DNA of 41,672 bases from Acidimicrobiia bacterium (GTDB taxonomy: Bacteria > Actinomycetota > Acidimicrobiia > Acidimicrobiales > Bin134), in the NCBI GenBank assembly GCA_022819825.1, contig JAJEGM010000042.1, positions 1-41,672 on the forward strand, given 5' to 3'. A model generated the notes under the pieces. That model had not been told where the DNA came from. It saw only the letters and a list, made by a program, of their open reading frames with translations, and made no database searches. The position numbers and the translations under genes are program-made. Of this stretch, positions 18,940 through 27,344 are shown in pieces. The stretch's first letter is position 1. The number at the start of each line of letters is the position of its first letter.

Positions 18940-20961
18940 ATGGCCTCTCCCCCGCCGCCGCCTCCCCCGTCGCCTGAGCGGCGAGACCCCGAGCGCGGCC
19001 CGGGTCAGCAGCAGCCCACTCCGAGCCGGATGCCGCGCTGGGTGTGGTTCATCGCGCTGGGCATGTTGGCCGCGCTGCTGTTGTCCAACGTGTGGCGCGG
19101 CGACGACAACGGCGAGGAGATCTCCTTCCGGGCCCTCGTCGTCTTTGCCGAGGGAGATCAGATCGAGGAAGCGGAGTACAACAACAACACCGGCGAGATC
19201 AAAGGCACGAAGAAGGACGGCTCCAAGTTCCACACCACCGGGCCAGTCCCGCTGCCCGAACAAGTCGAAGGGGAATTGCGTGACAAAATCCCCACGTTCG
19301 AGTTCCACACCCCCCGCAGCAGCATCTGGGCCAGCATCCTGCCCCTGCTGATCCCGGTGGCGCTGATCTTTTTGATCTTCTGGTGGTTCCAGCGCCGGGC
19401 TCAGGGGCAGATGAGCGGGATCATGTCCATCGGCCGGTCCAAGGCCAAGACCTACACCACCGAGCGACCTGAAACGTCCTTCGAGGACGTGGCCGGTTAC
19501 GAAGGGGTGAAGAAGGAAATCGTCGAGGTGGTCGACTTCCTCAAACACCCCGACAAGTTCGCCCAGATCGGGGCCCTCATCCCCAAGGGATTGATGCTGG
19601 TGGGGCCGCAGTGAACCGGCAAGACGCTCATCGCCCGGGCGGTGGCCGGCGAGGCCGGGGTGCCGTTCCTGTCGGTCACCGGGTCGGACTTCATGGAGAT
19701 GTTCGTCGGGGTGGGCGCCAGCCGGGTGCGGGACCTGTTCCAGTCGGCCCGGAAGATGGGCCGAGCCATCATCTTCATCGACGAGATCGACTCCATCGGC
19801 CGCAAGCGGGGCGCTGGCCTGGGCGGAGGCCACGACGAGCGGGAGCAGACCCTCAACCAGATGCTGGCCGAGATGGACGGCTTCGAGGCCACCGAGGGCA
19901 TCGTGATGATGGCGGCCACCAACCGGCCCGACATCTTGGACCCGGCGCTGCTGCGGCCCGGACGCTTCGACCGCCAGGTGGTGGTCCCCCTGCCCGAGGC
20001 CGACGACCGGCTTCAGATCCTCAACGTCCACGTCCGGTCGAAGAAGATCGCCGCCGATGTAGACCTCCCGCTGATCGCCCGGGGATCACCGGGCATGAGC
20101 GGAGCCGACCTCGCCAATCTGGTGAACGAGGCTGCGCTGTTCGCGGTGCGCAGTGAATCCGATCAGATCCGCATGATCCATTTCGAGAACGCCCGCGACC
20201 GGGTGCTGATGGGCCAGCGGCGCGAGTCCATGGTCATGTCCGAGGAGGAGCGGCAGATCACCGCCTATCACGAGGCCGGCCATGCGGTTTGCGCCGCCGT
20301 GCTACCCCACGCCGACCCGCTGCACAAGGTGACCATCATTCCCCGGGGCATGGCCCTGGGGGTGACCATGACCCTTCCCGAGGAAGACCGGCACACCCTG
20401 CGACGCGACTACTTGGACGACATGCTGGTCATGCGCATGGGCGGGCGCATCGCCGAGGAACTGGTTTTCGGCGTGTCTTCCAGCGGCGCGGCCGACGACC
20501 TGGCCGGTGCCACCGAGTTCGCCCGCCGCATGGTGCGGGAGTGGGGCATGAGCGAACGCATCGGGCCGATGGCCTGGCGGAGCGCGGGACAGGTGTTCTT
20601 GGGCGACGAGATGATGACCAACCGGGAGTACAGCGACGAGACGGCCCGGGTCATCGATGAGGAAGTGGCTGAGATCTTGCGGGCCCAGGAGAACCGATGC
20701 CGGGAGGTCTTGACCAAACACCGAAACGGCCTCGATCTGGTGGCTCGGGCCCTGCTGGAGCACGAGACCATCTCCGGCGAGGAGGTCGGCAGACTGGTGG
20801 AGCTGGGCGACGAGGGCCCCATCGGAGATCCCCGAGACATCATCGGAGCTGCTCTGGGATCTCGCAGCTCTGGGGGGACGCGGGGCACGGCAACAACCAC
20901 CGTTGCCTCCTCCACCGACCTGGAGGAGCCCGACACCCCGGAGACGTGGCCCGCACCCTGA
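18940..20961 (+). CDS. ftsH: ATP-dependent zinc metalloprotease FtsH, interrupted by in-frame TGA in Walker A
   Basis: FtsH is a membrane AAA+ protease that degrades misfolded and regulatory proteins. After a Pro-rich start come one helix ([19 protein letters not shown]), a periplasmic domain and a second helix near residues 128-148. Then come the AAA domain, SRH ([19 protein letters not shown]), the zinc site [11 protein letters not shown] and a C-terminal tail. Residues 217-224 end in LMLVGPQ, then TGA at 19612-19614, then [19 protein letters not shown] in the same frame. The normal motif is GPPGTGKT, so CCG-GGA has become CAG-TGA, two changes. Without the stop the length is about 673. The downstream gene overlaps by 16 bp. 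Confidence 0.93.
19609..19614 (+). other. Altered Walker A codons (CAG TGA) in ftsH
   Basis: In the P-loop the second Pro and the following Gly of GPPGTGKT are replaced by Gln (CAG) and a stop (TGA). C to A and G to T restore the consensus from CCG GGA. The frame continues perfectly on both sides. Confidence 0.9.
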
Positions 20962-21371
20962 TCGCTCTGGGGGTAATAGTCGGGGCACTGGCAGTGGCCT
21001 GGCTCTATCGTCGGCTCCGCCCTTCAAACCCCACGGCACCGACATACTCGGTGCCCACCCGACTGGAGCGCTGGGATTTCGCCCAGCCCAACACCGAGTG
21101 GCTGTTGGCGGTGTTCACCTCCAAGACTTGCTCGACCTGTGCCGCAGTAGTGAAGGAGGCCGGGGGCTTGGCCAACGACTCGCTTGTGGTGCAAGAAGTG
21201 GAGTACCGCCGCCATGGCGAGCTACACCGCCGTTACGCGGTTGACGCCGTTCCCCTGGCGGTTTTGGCCGATCGCTCGGGGGCGGTGTGCGCCTCGCTGG
21301 CCGGCCCCGCCACCGCCGCGGAGCTGTCAGCCCTCATCGCGTCGGCCCGCCAACTGCCCGGTACCGTCTGA
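20946..21371 (+). CDS. Membrane-anchored thioredoxin-like protein
   Basis: This 141-residue protein starts at GTG 20946, inside the end of ftsH (16-bp overlap, GGAG just upstream). Residues 4-20 form a membrane helix ([17 protein letters not shown]). The rest is a thioredoxin fold with the redox pair C62-S-T-C65 (FTSKTCSTCAAVV) and a cis-Pro segment VDAVPLAVL. Whether the domain faces out or in is unclear because of the RRLRP charge after the helix; positive residues there suggest a cytoplasmic side. A role in thiol-disulfide exchange for membrane proteins is likely but the partner is unknown. The open frame extends upstream inside ftsH without any family similarity. Confidence 0.75.
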   Translation: MARTLIALGVIVGALAVAWLYRRLRPSNPTAPTYSVPTRLERWDFAQPNTEWLLAVFTSKTCSTCAAVVKEAGGLANDSLVVQEVEYRRHGELHRRYAVDAVPLAVLADRSGAVCASLAGPATAAELSALIASARQLPGTV

Positions 21372-21410
21372 TCCCATGGAATCCCTGAGTCCACCCGAAT
21401 TGAGGGGCTA

Positions 21411-22022
21411 ATGGGTCTGTCACGAGACTTGGTGCAAACCCGGGAGTTCTTCACCTCTCGAGCGGCCGGTTGGGAAGACCGCCATCCCGATGACGACGTC
21501 TTGTTCAATTGGGCGGTGACCCAGCTCAAGCTGTCCCCCGGCGATGTGGCTATTGACGCCGGCTGTGGATCGGGACGGGCGCTCACCCCAATGCGGTCCG
21601 CAGTCGGATCCCAAGGAGCGGTGCTGGGCATCGACGCCACCCCCGCCATGCTCTGCGAGGCCTCCCGGCTGGGGCGCCAGGCCATCTCAGTTTGCGCAGT
21701 GGGCGACGTTGGTGCACTCCCGGTTCGGGAGAACTGCGTGGCCGGGATCCTGGCTGCGGGGCTGCTTCCCCACCTGCCCGATCCCGTGGGCACGCTAGGA
21801 GAGATGGCCCGGGTGGCTCAGCCCGGCGCTCGGCTAGGAGTCTTCCACCCCATCGGCCGCCTCGCTCTGGCCGCCCGCCACAAGGATCGCGGAGCTCACG
21901 CCCACGACATGAACATCGACCCGGACCGCATCGAACCGCTGCTGGCGGAGGGGGGCTGGACCCTGGACCACTTAGACGACGCCGACGACCACTACCTGGC
22001 CCTGGCGGTGTTCGATGGCTGA
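21411..22022 (+). CDS. Class I SAM-dependent methyltransferase
   Basis: This 203-residue protein has the Rossmann methyltransferase motif I (VAIDAGCGSGRALTPM), motif II (VLGIDATPAMLCEA), motif III-like GDVGALPVRENCVAGILAAG and post-motif LGEMARVAQPGARLGVFHP. It resembles Methyltransf_11/UbiE-like enzymes; the substrate cannot be told. The N-terminal REFFTSRAAGWEDRHPDDD fits this group. It overlaps the crotonase start by 8 bp, so the two are co-translated. Confidence 0.8.
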   Translation: MGLSRDLVQTREFFTSRAAGWEDRHPDDDVLFNWAVTQLKLSPGDVAIDAGCGSGRALTPMRSAVGSQGAVLGIDATPAMLCEASRLGRQAISVCAVGDVGALPVRENCVAGILAAGLLPHLPDPVGTLGEMARVAQPGARLGVFHPIGRLALAARHKDRGAHAHDMNIDPDRIEPLLAEGGWTLDHLDDADDHYLALAVFDG

Positions 22023-22794
22023 CCAGCCGGCCACTGACGCGGTCCTGTTCGAGGTGGTCGACGAGGTGGCATGGGTGACGATCAACCGGCCCGAGGCCCG
22101 CAACGCCATCAATCAGGCGGTCTCAGAGGGCTTGGCCACCGCGTGGGGCAGGGTGGAGTCCGATGACGAAATAGCGGTGGCCGTACTGACTGGCGCGGGC
22201 GAGGTCGCCTTCTCAGCGGGTGCCGACCTCAAGGAGATGGCCGCCAGGGCCGAGCGGGTATTCCCGGCTCAGTTTGCCAAGGGACTCCTGGCCGAGGGTG
22301 GGGTAACCAAACCGGTCATCGCCGCGGTTAACGGCGTTGCCTACGCCGGCGGCTTCAACTTGGTTATGCAGTGCGACCTGTGCGTGGCCGCCGAACATGC
22401 CCGATTCGGCATCCTTGAGGCCAAGGTGGGAAGGGGATCACCGTGGGGGGCCCAGTTGGGCTGGCTGATCCCACCCCGAGTGGCCATAGAGCTGCTATGC
22501 ACCGCCGAGCCGATTGCCGCCCAACGGGCGTACGAGCTTGGTTTGGTAAACCGGGTTGTGCCCGCGGACCAATTGAAGGCGGCCGCCGCTGAGCTAGCCG
22601 CCGCAATCGCCGCCAACGCGCCGCTCACCGTCCGCGCCGGCAAAGCCATGATCCGAGCCACCGCCGGCCTGTCACCCGCTGAGGCCGCGGCCGTGGCCGA
22701 CGAGATCTACGAACCGGTCTACGCCAGCGACGATGCCCAAGAGGGCCCTCGGGCCTTCGCCGAGAAGCGCCCTCCCCGCTGGCAGGGCCGCTAG
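22015..22794 (+). CDS. Enoyl-CoA hydratase/isomerase (crotonase) family protein
   Basis: This 259-residue crotonase-fold protein has WVTINRPEARNAIN, the first oxyanion-hole motif FSAGADLKEM and the second, AVNGVAYAGGFNLVMQCDLCVAA. Here the usual GGG is replaced by AGG. FGILEAKVGRGSPWGAQLG carries a conserved acidic position before the helix that normally bears the general base. The C-terminal KRPPRW is typical. It could hydrate enoyl-CoA or act as another crotonase (isomerase, thioesterase). The stop TAG shares the 4-bp CTAG with the convergent reductase gene. Confidence 0.85.
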   Translation: MADQPATDAVLFEVVDEVAWVTINRPEARNAINQAVSEGLATAWGRVESDDEIAVAVLTGAGEVAFSAGADLKEMAARAERVFPAQFAKGLLAEGGVTKPVIAAVNGVAYAGGFNLVMQCDLCVAAEHARFGILEAKVGRGSPWGAQLGWLIPPRVAIELLCTAEPIAAQRAYELGLVNRVVPADQLKAAAAELAAAIAANAPLTVRAGKAMIRATAGLSPAEAAAVADEIYEPVYASDDAQEGPRAFAEKRPPRWQGR

Positions 22795-23825
22795 CCCAGC
22801 ACCCTCAGAAGCTCATCCAGATTCTGAAGACCGGGAGTTCTCCGGCCGGACTCGATCTCTTGCACCATCTTGAGCACCGCATCATTGGCCGGAGTGGGAA
22901 TACCCAAACGCGCTCCCTCCTGGCTGACGAACCCGCTGAACGAGTCGATCTCGGTTTTGCGGCCTCGTTCGATGTCGGTCGGCATCGAACCTTTGACCTC
23001 TCCCAGTTCTGCGGCGGTGGCCGCCCAGTCGGCAGCCAGCTCAGCGGCCCCCGGCCCTCCCGCGCCCCCAGTCAAGATGCGCTGGGCTTCTATACCGCTC
23101 ACCGGCTCGATGGAGTGGCCTGAAGCCTGGCCAACCGCCACTGCCTCCGAGCCACAGGCCAAGCTCACCCGGCGGGGACCGGGTTGCTCCCGGCAATCCC
23201 GAGCCCGGCCTCCAAGCACCGCGTTGACCGGGTTGCTCATGCAGTTCATCACCAGCTTCGACCAGATAGCCCCCCAGATGTTGTCGCTCACCGGGGTTTC
23301 GATCCCCTCCCCCAGCGCCGACGACACCCGCTCCAGCCGGTCGGTGTGAGTTCCATCGAGTTCGCCAATCTGAAGCACGGGATGCCAGTCGAGCCTCACC
23401 TGGCCCGGCTCGACAACCGCGGCGGGAAACAGCACGACGGCACCAATCACCTGCTCTGAACCCAGATGCTCGGCCAACAGGGGTTCGTTGACCCCGTTCT
23501 GGGCCGAGACCACGGTGGCGCCGTCGGCCAACCGCGGGGCCAACCGCGGGACAAGCCACCGGTTGTCGAATGCTTTGACCGCGATCACCAACACATCGAT
23601 AGGGGCCAGAAGCGACCACTCCTCGATGTGCCACGCGGGCAGCCGAGCTGTTCGCTCTCGCTTCGAATCTGGGCCCACCAGGCGCAAGCCGTCGGCCCGG
23701 ATGGCCTCCACATGCTCGGCCCAAGCATCGATCACGCTGACCTCGCCACCGCTAAGGGCCACTTCGCCCGCGAGGGCGCCGCCGATTCCCCCCGCGCCAG
23801 CCACCACTACGTGCATCGGTGCCAT
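22791..23825 (-). CDS. 2-dehydropantoate 2-reductase family (ketopantoate reductase-like)
   Basis: This 344-residue NADPH-dependent protein begins MHVVVAGAGGIGGALAGEVAL, the dinucleotide-binding loop. It continues with VLVIAVKAFDNRW, VVSAQNGVNEPLLAEHLG and IWGAIWSKLVMNCMSNPVNAVLG, where the Lys and Asn correspond to PanE catalytic and substrate residues. The C-terminal domain has KGSMPTDIERGRKTEIDSFSG, typical of ApbA_C. It might make pantoate for CoA or reduce another 2-oxo acid; length is above E. coli PanE (303). Two starts are possible (23825 or 23816). Confidence 0.85.
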   Translation of the reverse strand: MAPMHVVVAGAGGIGGALAGEVALSGGEVSVIDAWAEHVEAIRADGLRLVGPDSKRERTARLPAWHIEEWSLLAPIDVLVIAVKAFDNRWLVPRLAPRLADGATVVSAQNGVNEPLLAEHLGSEQVIGAVVLFPAAVVEPGQVRLDWHPVLQIGELDGTHTDRLERVSSALGEGIETPVSDNIWGAIWSKLVMNCMSNPVNAVLGGRARDCREQPGPRRVSLACGSEAVAVGQASGHSIEPVSGIEAQRILTGGAGGPGAAELAADWAATAAELGEVKGSMPTDIERGRKTEIDSFSGFVSQEGARLGIPTPANDAVLKMVQEIESGRRTPGLQNLDELLRVLG

Positions 23826-23839
23826 GCTAGGAATTCTCT

Positions 23840-24181
23840 ATGGCCCTCACCCGATATCGCGACGTGGAGTGGTTCCAGCCCGGAGAGAACCCCGACCCCG
23901 ATGACACCGATTTGCAGAAGGCATGGCTGCACCGGGGGTCGTTCTTCGCGCACGCCATCCGGCTGGCCCCCGGCTATGTGATCCCTCCCCACAGCCACGA
24001 CCGGGATGAGCTGATGGTGGTCTTAGCTGGAAGCGCCACCCTTGACAGCGGAGTGGTGGTGGAGCCGCCCGACACGCTGCTGCTGGCCGCCAACGTCGAG
24101 TACGGGTTCACCGCGGGACCCGAGGGCATGGAGTTCATGGTGGTCCGTACCGGTCAAGCAGGCCTGACCATTTCCGGCTGA
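23840..24181 (+). CDS. Cupin-domain protein
   Basis: This 113-residue single-cupin protein has a full metal motif 1 (PPHSHDRDELMVVLAG, HxHx3E). Motif 2 is degenerate: PDTLLLAANVEYGF lacks the usual His, which is Tyr. It starts 14 bp from the divergent reductase start and ends directly at the next ATG (TGAATG), so it is probably co-transcribed with the CoA-ligase gene. The function could be a small-molecule isomerase, a dioxygenase-like enzyme or a sensor; nothing here decides it. Confidence 0.8.
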   Translation: MALTRYRDVEWFQPGENPDPDDTDLQKAWLHRGSFFAHAIRLAPGYVIPPHSHDRDELMVVLAGSATLDSGVVVEPPDTLLLAANVEYGFTAGPEGMEFMVVRTGQAGLTISG

Positions 24182-26167
24182 ATGAGCGCACCAGCCAAAG
24201 ACCTCACCCCACTGGTACGGCCCCGGTCCATCGCGTTGGTGGGGGCCACCCCGCTGGAGAGCAACAAGCTGGCATCGTGGGCGCTCGGCAATCTGCTCAA
24301 GCACGATGTTCCCGCCGATCTCTACCTGGTCAACCCCCGCTACGACACGCTGGAAGGGCGGCCCTGTTATCCCGATTTGGAGTCCCTCCCGGCAACTCCC
24401 GATCTGGTGCTGGTGCTGGTGCCCGCAGCAGCCGCCATCGATGTTCTCCGCCAGGCCGAGGCACTCGGCAGCAGGGCCGTCATCTTGTTCAGCAGCGGGT
24501 TCGGCGAAGGAGACCGGGCCGGGTCGCCGCTCGACTTGGAGTTGAGGGCATTCCTGAGCGATACCCCCATGGCGGTGTGCGGACCCAACACCAACGGCGT
24601 CATCAACTGCATCGACCGGGTCCCGGCCGGATTCCCCCCGTATGCCATGGCCGACGAACTGCCCGCGGGAAATCTCGGTGTGGTGTCCCAAAGCGGCGCT
24701 TTGGTGTCGTCGCTGGTCCAGCACTTGCTGAGCAACGGCCTCGGCCTCACTGTGGGGTTCGCAGTGGGCAACGGCATCGATCTCACGGTGGGCGACTACG
24801 TCCGGTTCTTGGCCACCGACGATCGCACTGAGCAGATCGTGGTGTATGCCGAGGGGCTGCACGATGCCGACCGGTTCTTCGCGGCGGCTGATGAGGCCCG
24901 AGCCGCAGGCAAGCCCGTGCACGTGATGAAGGCCGGCCGCTCTCCCGAGGGCGCCGATGCGGCCCGCACCCACATCGGGGCCCTGGTGGGCGACTACGAC
25001 GCGTTTGCGGCCCGCTGCCGCCGACACGGCATTCTCATGGCCCGCGACTTGGCCGAGCTGGCCGCGCTCCCCCTGGCCCAGGGCCGCTGGGGGCAGCGAA
25101 TCGGAGTGCTGTCGTCGTCGGGGGCCATGGCCGGAATCCTGGCCGATTCAGCCCGCGAACATGGTTTCGACGTCCCCCCCTTGGGACCGGTGGCCCATTC
25201 GGCCTTGGCCGAGCGCATGACGCTGGGCGAGCCCCGCAATCCGCTGGACCTCACCGGCCAGTCGGTGGTGGACCACGGTCTGCTGCCCGCCGCCCTCGAT
25301 GCCATGGGCAACGACCCCGGATTGGACGTTCTGGTGCACGGGATGCTGATCGGCCCCGAGGCAATCATCGACAAGCAAATGGACTCTCTCGTGGCCCAGG
25401 CCCAGCAGGGAACGCCGGTGGCGGTTTACAGCGCGCCGGGGTGGCACCCGGTGGACTATCCCAAGCTGGCCGAAGCCGGCATCCCAGTGTTCAACTCCCC
25501 CGATCGGCTTTTCCGCTGTCTGGGCGAATGGGAAAACCGGCGCCACTTGCCGCGGGGCGAAGAGCCGAAGACTTGGCCGGATGAGACCTTGGACGACCTG
25601 CTGGCCGACATATCAGCCCCGGCTTGGTCCCCGGCCGAATACGCCGAAGACCGCCCTGCCGCAGTCAAGCTGCTGGGCGATGGCCTCGACCACAAATCCG
25701 ATCTCGGGCTGGTGGAACTCAATGTGGAGCCCGGCGACATTGCGGCCGCCGCGGCGCGGCTGGAAACCCGCCGCCAGGAGCTGGGCCTGCCGGACGCCGT
25801 GGTGGTGGCTCAGCCCATGGCCGATCCCGGCATCGAGCTGATCGTCGGCACCAGGGTGGACCCGGAGGCCGGCCCCTGCGTGGTGGTCGGCCTCGGAGGC
25901 GTGCTGGCCGAGCTCGTCGACGACGTGGCCATCGCCCCCGCTCCGCTGAGCGCCGCCGAGGCCCACGCCCTCTTGGACGCCACCCGGGCCGGAGCGCTGC
26001 TGGACGGCTATCGGGGCAAACCAAGGAGTGATCGAGAAGCCGCCGCCGAGGTGCTGGTGCGACTGGGGCGCATCGCCGCCCGCCATCACACCGAGGCCGA
26101 GATCAACCCGCTCATCGTGCATACTTCTGGGGTCACCGCCGTCGACGTGCTCATCGGCGGTCGCTGA
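24182..26167 (+). CDS. ADP-forming acetyl/acyl-CoA synthetase-like protein (fused alpha and beta domains)
   Basis: This 661-residue protein has a CoA-binding domain (PRSIALVGATPLESNKLA), a succinyl-CoA-synthetase-like ligase domain (NLGVVSQSGALVSSLVQ, VGNGIDLTVGDYVRFLA) with the expected phospho-His in ARTHIGALVGDY, and a C-terminal ATP-grasp portion (VKLLGDGLDHKSDLGLV, EINPLIV). Such enzymes make acyl-CoA from acid, CoA and ATP with ADP release. The ATP-grasp domain is shorter than usual at its N-terminal part, with only about 15 residues between LLADISAPAWSP and VKLLGDG. It lies directly before an acyl-CoA dehydrogenase, fitting activation of a carboxylic acid. Confidence 0.8.
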   Translation: MSAPAKDLTPLVRPRSIALVGATPLESNKLASWALGNLLKHDVPADLYLVNPRYDTLEGRPCYPDLESLPATPDLVLVLVPAAAAIDVLRQAEALGSRAVILFSSGFGEGDRAGSPLDLELRAFLSDTPMAVCGPNTNGVINCIDRVPAGFPPYAMADELPAGNLGVVSQSGALVSSLVQHLLSNGLGLTVGFAVGNGIDLTVGDYVRFLATDDRTEQIVVYAEGLHDADRFFAAADEARAAGKPVHVMKAGRSPEGADAARTHIGALVGDYDAFAARCRRHGILMARDLAELAALPLAQGRWGQRIGVLSSSGAMAGILADSAREHGFDVPPLGPVAHSALAERMTLGEPRNPLDLTGQSVVDHGLLPAALDAMGNDPGLDVLVHGMLIGPEAIIDKQMDSLVAQAQQGTPVAVYSAPGWHPVDYPKLAEAGIPVFNSPDRLFRCLGEWENRRHLPRGEEPKTWPDETLDDLLADISAPAWSPAEYAEDRPAAVKLLGDGLDHKSDLGLVELNVEPGDIAAAAARLETRRQELGLPDAVVVAQPMADPGIELIVGTRVDPEAGPCVVVGLGGVLAELVDDVAIAPAPLSAAEAHALLDATRAGALLDGYRGKPRSDREAAAEVLVRLGRIAARHHTEAEINPLIVHTSGVTAVDVLIGGR

Positions 26168-26192
26168 GCGACTTCGGCACAAAGAGGCACCC

Positions 26193-27344
26193 ATGGAGTT
26201 CACCCCCGAACAGGAGCTGCTGCGGGAATCGGTGCGAGGCTTCGCGGCCAAAGAGATGCCCGACGGGTTCGCCCGGGAGTGGGACATCAAGGGCGAGCCC
26301 CCGCTGGAGACCTACCAGCGGTTCGCTGATGCCGGGTTCATGGGGGTTGGCATCCCCAAGCAGTACGGCGGCCAGGGCGGGGGAATCGTGGAGGTGGCCA
26401 TCGTGTTGCACGCGCTGAGCCGGGCCATGATGTCGTTCGCCATCATGGTCTATCGGTCTGCCATCCACGCGTCGGGGGGATTGCAGATCTACGGCACCGA
26501 GGAACAGCGGGAGCGATTCCTCCCCGGCATCGCCTCCGGCCAGTACAAGTTCTGCTTCTCGCTCAGCGAGCCCGATGCCGGCTCCGACGCCTTCAACCTC
26601 AAATGCCGGGCCGAGCGCGACGGCGACCAGTACGTGGTGAACGGCACCAAGATGTGGAACTCCTTCGCCCGCCACGCCGACTACGTGCTGTTGGCCACCC
26701 GCACTTCCGATGAGCCGAAAAAACAGGACGGCATCACGTTCTTCGTGGTGGACCTGTCGAGCCCCGGCATCGAGATCACTCCCATCGAGACCGTCGGCGA
26801 GCGGGCCAGCGGAACCAACATGGTTGCCTACACCGACGTGCGGGTGCCGGCCGCCAACATCTTGGGCGCCGAGGGCCAGGGGCATCGCAATCTTCAGGCC
26901 AACCTGGAGCGGGAGCGATTCTCCTCGCTGCCCATCAACCTCGGGCCGATGGAGGCCATCTTGGATGAGGCCATCGAATATGCCAACACCCGGGAGCAGT
27001 TCGGTCAGGCCATCGGGCGCTTCCAGGCCATCCAGCACATGCTGGCCGACGTGGCCGTCGACGTGAACATCGCCCGCACCCTCACCTGGGACTTGGCCCG
27101 GCGCATCGCCGCAGGAGAGCAATGCGCCCTCGAGGTGTCAATGGCCAAGCTCTGGATCAGCGAGGCCATGATGCGGGCCAGCTACACCGGGATGCAGGTC
27201 ATGGGCGGCTACGGCTACACCCTCGACTCCAACATGCAGCTCCACTGGCGCAACGCCCGCCTCGGCACCATCGGCGCCGGCTCCAGCGAGATCCAGCGCA
27301 ACATCATCGCCCGCCAGATCGGCCTCGGCCGCAAGCCCTCATGA
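26193..27344 (+). CDS. Acyl-CoA dehydrogenase
   Basis: This 383-residue flavoenzyme starts at ATG 26193 (MEFTPEQELLRESVRGF) after AGAGG; the longer open frame upstream lies inside the previous gene. FCFSLSEPDAGSDAFNLK binds FAD and substrate. The Glu normally in IYEGTSQIQR is Ala here (TIGAGSSEIQRNIIA), and a Glu in NLERERFSS corresponds to the alternative catalytic position known from isovaleryl- and long-chain acyl-CoA dehydrogenases. Branched or long acyl substrates are therefore more likely than short straight ones, by inference. It overlaps the following ligase by 4 bp (ATGA). Confidence 0.9.
   Translation: MEFTPEQELLRESVRGFAAKEMPDGFAREWDIKGEPPLETYQRFADAGFMGVGIPKQYGGQGGGIVEVAIVLHALSRAMMSFAIMVYRSAIHASGGLQIYGTEEQRERFLPGIASGQYKFCFSLSEPDAGSDAFNLKCRAERDGDQYVVNGTKMWNSFARHADYVLLATRTSDEPKKQDGITFFVVDLSSPGIEITPIETVGERASGTNMVAYTDVRVPAANILGAEGQGHRNLQANLERERFSSLPINLGPMEAILDEAIEYANTREQFGQAIGRFQAIQHMLADVAVDVNIARTLTWDLARRIAAGEQCALEVSMAKLWISEAMMRASYTGMQVMGGYGYTLDSNMQLHWRNARLGTIGAGSSEIQRNIIARQIGLGRKPS

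Noticed and set aside
19609..19614. Genetic code change with UGA read as Gly (as in Gracilibacteria) or selenocysteine in ftsH
   Set aside because: TGA ends many genes here (rph, pcm-type, ahcY, hpf, ftsH itself). High GC with normal stops argues against a UGA-Gly code. The site is a P-loop Gly, not a redox residue, and the neighbouring codon is also altered. No SECIS-like element was identified by eye.
18403..20031. 542-codon minus-strand frame across the ftsH start
   Set aside because: It is antisense to ftsH and shifted against the CPBP protease. No domain is visible.
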